Shown here piece after piece: positions 41,829 to 51,197 of a stretch of 51,197 nucleotides of DNA. The notes below the pieces were generated by a model. It was not told the DNA's origin and searched no databases. It saw only the letters and a list, made by a program, of their open reading frames with translations. The translations under genes and the position numbers were made by a program. Position 1 is the stretch's first letter. The number at the start of each line of letters is the position of its first letter. Source of the stretch: Purshia tridentata (Eukaryota; Streptophyta; Magnoliopsida; Rosales; Rosaceae); the NCBI GenBank assembly GCA_003254885.1, contig QANT01003277.1, forward strand, positions 1 through 51,197. The letters run 5' to 3'.

Positions 41829-44513
41829 TGACACGCCCCGACCCTCGGGCACGTGCCTAAACCGCTGAAAATTAACAACCGTTTCCTGTGGGCCCTTTTT
41901 CTGAAACTGAAATTGTGAGCCATGAATATAAAATAGTTTACTGAAAACAACTGTAATTTCAAAAGTACGTTTATAAAATCAAACTGTAAATCTTTAACAA
42001 ATAAAAACAGCTGTAAAACTAAGTTTCTGAAATACTGCTGGTCCCACTGCCTCGTCTTCTCTTCACTGCCTCCTCAGTTTGCTCAACCTGCAAAACCAAA
42101 CCCTGCACCCAACCACAGGTGCACCGGGTTTACACACAAACCCGGTAAGCTCACTAGAGCTCGTATGAGTGAAATCTAACTGAAAACCTCAAAATAAACT
42201 CAATTAAAATAATCAGTAAAATCACCTTAATCCTCGAATCACAATTAAACCACAATTCATGATTCATAACTGATAATTCTTAACCTGGACACCGATCCTC
42301 TAACCAATCCAATTCCCACTGTAATCCTTAAATCCCTCAAACATCCTCAATTTAACCTCTAACTGAAAGATCACCTCAATTATCCTTAAATGGTCCTCTA
42401 AACTGGAATCACCTCAAATTATATCACAACGTCCTGACTTAGAATTCCACTATCCTCAAATAACCTTTAATTCCAAGTTTCTCAACACTTCACTGTCACC
42501 CTTGAGATTCCCCAGCTGAAAAGCATTTTATAAAGATCTACTGAAAACTCCTTGTAGAAATCCACGTTTAAAATCCATTTGCAAAACTCTTTTAGAAAAT
42601 AATAAAACTGATCAAAGTTCCAATTTATAAAACAATAACTGAAAACTCTGATAAATCAATAAAACTAATCAATTTCCCAAAATAGCAATTAAGAACTGAA
42701 ATCTATAATTCGCAAGAACAACTGTAGACTGACAAGATGCGTAAAATCATCACCCAATCCACATCCAGCTAGCCTGCCGTACATGCGCAGGGCTCACAAC
42801 CTGCCGTACGCATGCAGGGCCAATAATCCTGCCGTACATGCGCAGGGCCTACGACCTGCCGTACGCATGCAGGGCCAATATCCTGCCGTACATGTGCAGA
42901 GCCAGGGTCTGTCATACACATGCAGGGCCAACAACTGCCGTACGTGCACGCAGGGCCGCCCCCAAAGGGCAAAGCATCCCGACACACGGCCCAAAGCCTA
43001 TGTGTGTGCCGTGATGGGTCCCAAAGACCTGTATAACCTGAGAAGCTGAACGAGTACCAACTGGGTGTTTTGAAAACCGTACCAATCCGAAAATGATATT
43101 TCCATTTCAAATCACCGAAAACCATTTTCAAAACCTTTTTGGATATAACAGAAAATCCATCGAAACCAAAACTCGAACTTAATATTAAATCATTTCTTAA
43201 AGAACCAACGTCATCAAAAACGGATAAGTAAAATCAAATTTTTAATTTTATCCGAGAATAAACTGAATTCTCAAATCAGTTTCCAAAACCAAATCCATAC
43301 TAAATCACCTTAAAAAGCTATAACTTTAAAACCTCCGGGAATCCCAATCCTAACCAAAATCTCCACCTGAATTCATTAATCCTCAAACACCACCACTGAT
43401 CCTTACTTACTCCTCAATCAATCCTTTAAATACTCGGAAATTCCATCACTAATTTCGTAACCCCCCTTAACTAGTAACTCGCAGCCCAAAACAAACAACA
43501 CACAAGCCACCAAGTAACTAATTAAACTGAGAATTAAAGGGTCCTAGGTTCACTCACTATGACCGTGCGAAAGACCGAACTGCCCTTCGTGTCCTTCGTG
43601 GCTCCTTTGCTCGGATTCTAAAATCCGGCAGCATAACGGCATCGGGAATACAATTTCCCAAGCCGTCTGTACCCACAAGCTCGGGTGGTTGGCCCGAGGC
43701 CAAAAACCAAGGAACGGTCACTGGAACCGTCACACGCAGCGAGCCCTACGACGGTCAACGGGCGGTCAACGGCGGTCAACTGGGTCGACGGCCAAAAGTG
43801 GCCGAAAAAGGGGGAAATCAGGCCCGGAAGCCGGCGGCACACCCACGTCCAATCCGCCGCCCACGGCGGTCCAACGGCGCGATCGACCCCACCAACAAGC
43901 TGGGCTCGACGAGGGGAGAAGATCTGGGCGGTCGCTGAGCCTCGTCGTCGCCGGAAACGGCGAGATCGCCGCCGACGCCGACTGTGCACGATTTGAATCT
44001 CCACTTTCCGAGCTAAATCACGGCGAGCCGCCACCATGGGAAGGACGAGGAGGAGCCGGCGAGCACGGGAAGCCAAGGATCACGCCGGCCCGCCGCCGGA
44101 CGCGCCCCCACGCGCCGGCGAAAGGCGCGGCTGGGAGAAACTCGCGAGAGGGAAGGAACCATTGGGAGAGAGGAGAGAGAAACTGCTGGGTTTTCTGGGG
44201 TTCTGTGCCATTTTTAAAAACCAACTTTTCCAAAATTACCAACTTGCCCCTCTCTTCACACGTCCGTAACTTTCAAACCGTAGCTCCGTTCGACGCGTGC
44301 TACGTGTCTACGAACTCGTGAGGACAAGACCTTTCCAACGAACCCAAAGTCAACGCGAAAAGTGCTCCCGAACAAAAAGTCAACTTTTTACCCCAAGTTT
44401 AAAAGTCAACTTTAAAATTTGAAAACCTCCAAAACGTTTTACTTTCCAAATAAAATCCCGAAAATCTTTAAAAAAGCTTTTCAAAACCACTTTGGAAAGT
44501 GCGGGGTGTTACA
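41829..44513. mobile_element. 2,685-bp LTR-like element inserted in peroxidase last exon
   Basis: Begins TGACACGCCCCG and ends CGGGGTGTTACA, flanked by GCATG at 41824-41828 and 44514-44518. TG...CA ends and a 5-bp target duplication fit a long solo LTR or a non-coding LTR-derived element. An alternative reading with a 3-bp GCA duplication and TGTRACAC inverted ends is equally possible by position. The left part is AT-rich, the middle has a 27-bp repeat array, and the right part (43600-44200) is very GC-rich. Open stretches there (for example 43689-44321) have no recognisable domain. No gag or pol is seen. Confidence 0.8.
42774..42958. repeat. ~27-bp tandem repeat, seven copies, alternating types
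   Basis: CTGCCGTAC (CTGTCATAC in one copy) starts at 42774, 42801, 42829, 42856, 42883, 42909 and 42935. Units alternate between CGTACATGCGCAG and CGTACGCATGCAG cores, a ~54-bp higher-order dimer in the first four copies. Each unit is a short near-palindrome (CTGC...GCAG). It lies inside the element at 41829-44513. Confidence 0.9.
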
Positions 44514-45487
44514 GCATGACTTCCTTATCTCTCCTTGTCTGCCAGTAAGGACTTGGACAGCTCCCAACTTAACCATGGCCTGCCCAAATTTAGCAGAGAA
44601 GCTGGAACTATTGGATATTGTTGTGACTGTGGCCTGAGTTATGGGGTCGAAAGCTAGCTCTTGGTCAATTTGAAGAATTCCTCTACCGGCTCGTATTTGC
44701 TTGTAGAATGAGTTATCGACAATCAACGAAGTTACCGGATTCTGGTCCAGATTAACAGCATTGTTGCTGTTTGAATTTTGAGGGCAGATGAGTTTCAGCC
44801 TTTTTAGCAATGTTGGATCCATGGTTGGGTCAGGTTTTCCGGTATTTTGGAAATTGTAAAGACGATCTTGGAAGAGAAAACAATGTGCTACCCCAACAGT
44901 GTGACCACCTAAATCATGAAGCATGCATATGTATACAAAATCAGTATGCCATATATGCATATAAACATGTCACAAAATTCTTTTATCAGATAGCCTGGCA
45001 TGTTATGTTGCAGTGTGTTAATCTTGAGCATTGATCGGGTTGAATAACATGTCAGAAAAGGACATTACCCTAAACGTACATGTCATAATATTTTAAAAAA
45101 ATCATTGAAATCTGAAGAACAAGAAAAAGTGGAGTTTGAGTTATATTGCTGAGTAGTACCAAGAAGATAAACCATATCAGTGACATTGAGTCCTTTTCTA
45201 GCAAATGCTGCAACCGATTGAGGCACTGATATTGTGGGAGCTGGGAGATCAACATTTGAAGCAAAACCAAGCCATCCCTTCTACCTGTTTCTACGTTGTA
45301 TCGCCCTCCTCTACTCTGAAATTGTATATAATGATCAAATATATCATTGTCATTGTAATTACAAATTAACAGCATATCACTACTGTTATTTAACTAGAGC
45401 ATTAACCTCATAAATATTGGGGTATTAACTATTAACCATATCATTATTGATTAATATAATTTATGTTAATTTCCAACTCTGACTTTA

Positions 45488-45799
<312 letters not shown>

Positions 45800-46375
45800 T
45801 CAGAGTTCGATTCCCTCATAGCAAAATTGATGTGTCTCACACACTCACTTGTAAGGGGAGGGTTTAATATATAGGGCCGTGCCAAACTAGTTTCTTACAA
45901 GAAACAAAGTGTGGCTACCCCTCATTAATTCCTCACCAAAAAAGAAAAAAAAAAAACATATATATGTTCTTGTGAAAAATCATATGAAGATAATCAATAT
46001 GGGATATTCTAACTCATGAACATGCAAAATGCCCTAAACCACCTCTTCAAACCATTTTAATTAGTTTTACTGATGAATTACACAAGGAAAAGAAAAGAAA
46101 AGAAAGAAAGAATGAAAGAAAGTTACATTGACAAAGCAATCATGGAACTGCATGCGAATGAGGGCAGCAGCAATGGTCGGGTCCTTGGAATACTTTGCCT
46201 TGACGACGCCACCCACAATACCTTCAACATCGGTAGATCTCCGACCGCATTTTCCGTTGTAGAATCCCACCTCAAGCGCACCAAAGCACTGGCCTATGAA
46301 GCTCACAAATATGAGCCCAATTGTTACTGCCACTGCAGCTTTGCTAGTAGAGTGCATCATTTTCGTCTTCTTCAA

Positions 46376-47020
46376 TTTACTTTGGAGCCACTAGTACTTA
46401 ATGAAGATTAATTAATAATTTGCATGGAACAAATTCAAACATATCTTTCTTTTCCATTTATAGTTAGAAGGAGCCAGACATGGAGACGATTACAAGTAGT
46501 ATGTATGGTTTGCACGACTGCCTCCATTTAAACGTGCATTCATGTATAGAATTCAAATGCATGCATGTTTGTATATGTACTGTAAAACATGTATTCAGAA
46601 CAGCTGCCAAGAATTTGCTAATATATATATATTATATTTGCGAATGAGAATCTGAAGGGTCACAGATAGCGTTTTTCTGAGCCAATTATCGTTGAAATCT
46701 TTGGATTATCTTAATTTAATATCCTTGATTTTATTATAATGTGGACTTTAATTTCATGATGATGGGTGATATATCTCTCTACTTCATTTTTTGTTTTTTC
46801 TCTCTTTCGATCGATTAAGCATGAATGCAGTTTTAAAATATTTTATTGTATAATACAAAATAATCTGACAGGTTTAGAGGTAATTAATTCATCAGTCTCG
46901 TTCACTTATGGGACAAATTTTAAACACTAATAAGTACACATGACACCTAAATCCTCAAGAGTTCTAAGACTGTGCAATTGGGGCCTCCTTTTTAATTTAG
47001 TTGTCATTCTTGTTGTCTTC
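46376..47020. other. Peroxidase upstream region, then intergenic
   Basis: A probable peroxidase TATA box (CTATAAAT, minus strand, 46456-46463) lies ~85 bp upstream of the ATG. Beyond it is AT-rich DNA with a TA run at 46621-46636. No gene. Confidence 0.55.
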
Positions 47021-47494
47021 ACNTTTTTGCCCTTGCTGTGTAGCCCTTTTTACATATTGTGCCATTGAGTTTTGACTGACAGGCCTTTTCTTTTCTCCCT
47101 CTGTTTCTCTCTTTCTCTCTCATTCTCTTTTTCTTCTATAATGTGACTGACACGCCTTTTCTCTTCTCTCTCACTCTCTTACTCTCTCAGTCTCTCACTC
47201 TCCTTTCTTCTACAAAAATTCATCATTTATGGGTGTTATAGGCAAATAAATTCTATATATACTAAACGTGAAGAGGAGGCACTATTCTTAGACTATTCAT
47301 CACATTTTTGCCCTTGCTGTGTAGCCCTTTTTACATATTGTGCCATTGAGTTTTGACTGACACACCTTTTCTTTTCTCCCTCTGTCTCTCTCTTTCTCTC
47401 TCATTCTCTTTTTCTTCTATAATGTGACTGACACGCCTTTTCTTTTCTCTCTCACTCTCTCACTCTCTCAGTCTCTCACTCTCCTTTCTTCTAC
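47021..47494. repeat. ~193-bp direct duplication, 281 bp apart
   Basis: TTTTTGCCCTTGCTGTGTAG and the CT-rich DNA after it at 47023-47213 recur at 47304-47494 with very few differences. The 88-bp spacer contains TCTATATATACTAAACGTGA (47252-47271), which looks like a Helitron 5' terminus. The first copy has an N at 47023. Confidence 0.85.
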
Positions 47495-48545
47495 AATGTC
47501 ACTGATGGTCTCTCTAGCTTCTCTTCCCACCAGATCATTCCATCTTTACTAGATCGTTCCGTCTTTGTTAAAACTTGGTTTTGGCAGGAGATTTTTCTCA
47601 TTTGACTTGGCTGTTACCATTCATGGGTTATGTATTAAAGGTAAGCCACAAAATTTTGTGGGTTATTTATTTGAATCAAATACTGATTTTTTCCCCTTTG
47701 ATTGACTGATATAAAATTTTGCAGGCTCTTTCTCCTATAAATCTACTGTTGCTTCTTCATCTGGCTGACATCTCACCGTTGATCTCTTTTTGTGATCATC
47801 AAATTGTTTGTACCATAGCAGATAAGTGGTTTCCCTTTTTATTTCTTTCTCACTTTTTTTTCCCTTTGCACTGGTATCTTCGTTGGCTTTGTCTTCGTAT
47901 CTTCTGTGTGCTGGTATTATTTCCATCTTCCTCTCTTTCGGTTTGTGATGTGGGTGGGTGATTTGTGTTTGTTAAATGCTTGGTTTTTTCTGGTTGGTTG
48001 GTTCATTTTTCCAGGTTGACTGCTTAGCTTTTTTTGGTTGGTCGTACATAGGTCTGTCTTATAAATTGTTCATTTGAAGCAAATGGTTAGACAATCAACT
48101 TGATTGTGTATAGGCACTGGTTATTTATCTTAGTTAGGGAATATATACAACTTTACAAGTAAACATTAAAATTTTATTTTTCGCACTTGCTCTACTACTT
48201 TCCTAACTTCAGCTTCTCCCTTAGCAAGTCTTTGGTAGTTTAGAGTTTTCTTTATGGTTTAAATTTCTTCCTCTGTTATTCTCATGTGTATGCCAAGTGT
48301 CAAGGGGTTTTTTTTTTTTTTTACCAAAGAAGTGTCAAGGGGTTTTTATAGTTCTTTAAGTTGTTTATCTCTTTATATTTAGTGCTTTTAGATGGTCTCC
48401 CATTAAATTGGTGTTTTTTTTTCTCTTTGTTATTCATTATTTTTGGTTTTTTTTTTTTTTGTTCCCAATTTTGTTTGTCTTTTAAATGAATTTTTCTCTC
48501 TGTTGTGAACTTTGGTTTTCTTTTTCGTTTTACAATGGTTTGTTT
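47495..48545. other. T/CT-rich intergenic, no gene
   Basis: Low-complexity T- and CT-rich sequence with T runs at 48307-48322 and 48448-48462. Short open stretches (for example 47719-47961) are hydrophobic composition artefacts. A direct repeat of GTGTCAAGGGGTTTTT occurs at 48296 and 48332. Confidence 0.45.
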
Positions 48546-49645
48546 AAAGTAATTGGTTGACCAAAGCACTTTGCTCCATGAAAGAACTGGTTCTGTGTTT
48601 CTTCTTTTGTTCAACTGTTTTGATTATATTCTCTTTTGCTGTTTGAAAATTTATATGGTTCACCAATCTATACAAATTAGTTTCATTGATCTTATTCATA
48701 TAACTATTTATTATTTGTTTAATGCAATGAATAATTGGGTTTACATGATGATTTTCACTTTTAATAACTGTAAGGTTACTCTCACTCTTTTGGCTTGGTT
48801 CCATCAATTATTTTCACTTGATTCTGTTTGGTTTCATATTGTGTGATCTGTTAAACATTTGGCTTTTCAAATTATGCATGAATTGTTATTATTCAAGCTT
48901 TCCAAGCAGTTTAAATAAAAAAATTAAAACCAAATACAATCCGACTACATTTTTTTTATTTTTTGATTATTCATGTGGTTCAACAGTTTTTTATTTCAAG
49001 TATTTCTCCATGGCAATAACCCATTTATAATTTGTGAGTTTTGTAGGTTATCCTTTGTTCCTGTTGCTCTGCTGCTACTCAGATTTCTTTATGTGCCTGG
49101 TTCACTCTCTTGCACAAAAGGTATTAATGATGTTGCTTTTCATTGCAGTTTTGGAAAAGTGTTTCCAACTTTCGTTAATTGTCAGTTTAAATTTGTCTGT
49201 GTGTTATAAATTCTGCTTTTTTTTTTTTTTTAACTTTTACAATGGTTCACTTGAGTTAATTAGTTGAACAAGGCACTTCACTTTACAAAAGAATTAATTT
49301 CATGTGTATTTTTTAGGGTTGAACTCTTTTAATCATTTTTTTCTCTTCCTGTTTCAAAAATAATAGCTTTAGTTCGTGCCTTAATTTTTATTTAGTTGGT
49401 TTTATCAATTTTCTTTTGATTCCCTACGTGGGTTTATATCATTTATCAATATGTTTTCCCATATGAGTTTTTATGCTTGACCAATGTGTACACATTACTT
49501 TTATTGATGTCGTCTACTGTTTCATTGATGTTGTCTGTGTAGTTCTCTATTGTTTGTTTACTGCATTAGTCAATTATTTCTCTGCTACTAAAATATCAAC
49601 ATTTGTCAATCTTAATTTGGATTTACACACTATTTCTAACTATTA

Positions 49646-49831
49646 CTAATTATTATTAGTTTTATTGTGTTAGTATGATTATATTTTCGTTTTCTCCAAT
49701 TTCATTAGTTGCATTTAATTTGGTTTTATTTGGTCTGACTAATTATTATTAGTTTTATTGTGTTAGTATGATTCTATTTTCGTTTTCTCCAATTTCATTA
49801 GTTGCATTTAATTTGGTTTTATTTGGTCTGT
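49646..49831. repeat. 93-bp perfect-like tandem duplication
   Basis: CTAATTATTATTAGTTTTAT at 49646 recurs at 49739 and both copies run to TTTGGTCTG. Only one clear difference (GATTATATT against GATTCTATT), so it is recent. Confidence 0.92.
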
Positions 49832-50731
49832 TAAACATTTGGCCTCCAAATTATATGTAAATTGTTATAAATCAAAATTTTAAAACAGTCAAGAAACAAA
49901 ATTATAACCAAAACAAAATAAATTATATTCAAGTCTCTGATGTTTATATGTTTATGTTTTAGTGTATGGTTTATGATTCAAAGTTTTGTTTATGGTTTAA
50001 ATCGGTTATCTTATAGTCTAAATTGATTTATTCCTCTATTTATGATTTAGATATTTTTAAGTCCATCATGTTGTACGCCGTTTTAACCTTTTTTACATCA
50101 AACTTCTATATTTTACAGATTCTGCTTTGTCCCTATTGCTCTGCTACTTTTCAAATTCGTTTTGCTGCCTGGTTTATTATCTTGCAAAATTCGTTTTGCT
50201 GTATGGTTTATCGTCTTGCATAAAAGGTATGGGTGATAAACAATTTTAATTAAAGTCCACAAAATGTTTTTTGGTCTTGCTGATTGTAAGTCAAAATTTT
50301 TGTCCAGCATTTTATTTGTTTTTGCTTAATTTGATTTTGTTTTATTTACATATACTAACAATGAATAAATCAGTTCTTTTTTCAACCTATTTATGTCTTT
50401 TTTAAGGTTTTTTCTATGTAAGTTGTTGTCACTTAAAATTTTGAGTCAATCAAAATTTAACAAAAAAGTACACAGAAAAAAAATTATATCAAATTATATT
50501 GCATTTTTAATTGTTTTGGTTATTGTTGTGGTTCAATGTCTTTTACTTAGTGATCTTTCTCTATGATAATAACTCAGTTTGACATTTTTAACATAACATT
50601 TTATATTTTTTAAGTTCTTCTTTCTTCATGTTGCTCTACTTCTGTGTAAATTGCTTTCCCTACTTAGTTTATTGTCTTGCACCAACAATTTACCAATGTT
50701 TAATGCATTTTCACTCATTCATTCACACTCT

Positions 50732-50819
50732 TTTAAATACAAGCTATTATTATAAGATGTATATTTTATGGTTTTATTAAATATAAGCTATTATTATAAG
50801 ATGTATATTTTATGGTTTT
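50732..50819. repeat. 44-bp tandem duplication
   Basis: TAAATACAAGCTATTATTAT at about 50734 recurs as TAAATATAAGCTATTATTAT 44 bp later; both end ATTTTATGGTTTT. Confidence 0.88.
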
Positions 50820-51197
50820 CTCAAACACACACTGGAATAAGATAGCATCTATACCTTTGTGACAATACTATGAGAAGAGTAATACATACACTACTACTAA
50901 AATATTTTATGTACTAAATGATGCATGGTGTATCTTCCTTTCTCAATCAAATTAAAACTTTAAAAAAAATATAGAAAAAAAAAGCAAGCAAAAAAAATAT
51001 TTGACTGCATTTTTTAATTGTTTTATTTGTTGCTATGGTTTAATATTTTTTTGTCATCATTCTTTCTTTGTGATAATAACCAGGTTTTACATTTTTAACA
51101 TAACATTTCTATACTGTTTTGAGTCCTGCTTTGTTCATGGTACTCCAATTCTATGTAAATTACTTTTCCTGCTTGCTTTATTGTCCTACAGCAAGAA

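Larger units (their letters stand above)
48546..51197. repeat. Long-period degenerate repeat, runs off the window edge
   Basis: Four sequence modules recur in order. Module 1 is TTG(A)ACCAA(A)GCACTT followed by AAAGAA, at 48552 and 49262. Module 2 is CTGTTAAACATTTGGC, at 48848 and 49828. Module 3 is the GGTTCAA...GATAATAAC(T)CA type, at 48977, 50529 and ~51037. Module 4 is TCCTGTTGCTCTGCT...TTGTC(T)TGCA, at 49058, 50125, 50616 and 51124. Spacing is ~500-1,050 bp. Copies are diverged and some modules are missing. No coding region is seen. Confidence 0.65.

Noticed and set aside
42769..43131. Repeated-peptide protein (PCMRTAG-type repeats) on the minus strand
   Set aside because: The peptide periodicity only mirrors the 27-bp DNA repeat, and the frame is open on both strands.
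43689..44321. 210-codon plus-strand open frame, with other long frames in both directions
   Set aside because: It lies in the GC-rich part of the inserted 2.7-kb element, where stop codons are rare by composition. No domain, and overlapping frames are equally long.
48321..48807. Lys/Asn-rich minus-strand frames
   Set aside because: They are an effect of T-rich plus-strand composition inside repeats; no conserved motif.

Overview
This is eukaryotic nuclear DNA from a flowering plant. The genes have GT-AG introns, there is a plant-type intron-containing elongator tRNA-Met, and the gene families (AHL, germin-like protein, class III peroxidase) are plant families. The AT-rich intergenic DNA is full of LTR elements and MITEs. 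Gene content and protein style fit a eudicot, perhaps a woody Rosaceae, but that is an impression and was not tested. Two N bases (3463, 47023) mark unresolved positions.

Layout. 1-9.5 kb: AT-rich intergenic DNA with no gene I can defend. It holds a four-copy ~108-bp tandem repeat with a hairpin in each copy, a 177-bp duplication and scattered repeats. 9.6-15.4 kb (+): an intact five-exon AHL gene (two AT-hooks plus a PPC domain, 375 aa), with a ~1-kb long-inverted-repeat element in intron 2. 16.5-19.2 kb (-): an intact five-exon 3beta-HSD-type SDR gene (480 aa) with a membrane C-terminal domain. 20.0 kb (+): tRNA-Met(CAT) with an 11-nt intron. 20.9-40.8 kb (-): a tandem array of six germin-like genes (called A-F here, left to right). 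B, C and D are intact; A, E and F are broken. 41.8-46.4 kb (-): a class III peroxidase gene with a frameshift in exon 3, its last exon split by a 2.7-kb element. 47-51.2 kb: CT- and T-rich repeats with no gene.

The germin array is the most informative part. The interval between start codons is about 2.4-2.7 kb once insertions are subtracted, so the array grew by repeated unequal duplication of one gene-plus-flank unit. Each paralogous unit serves as an empty-site control for the insertions in the others. Two solo LTRs, a copia element nested inside a dead hAT transposase, two related MITEs and a CACTA-like element can therefore be placed, several to the base with target-site duplications (TTTTC, CCGAG/CCAAG, CCTTT). 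The same logic shows the peroxidase was split by an element flanked by GCATG.

Working protein-coding genes are probably limited to AHL, SDR and germin-like B, C and D. The germin-like proteins should act in the cell wall or apoplast, AHL in the nucleus and SDR at an internal membrane. I see no operon-like or pathway link between them. I found no clear candidate for a wholly new molecular system. The notable material is the gene-decay and nested-insertion record, a hairpin satellite, a 27-bp alternating repeat and a long-period repeat at the right edge.
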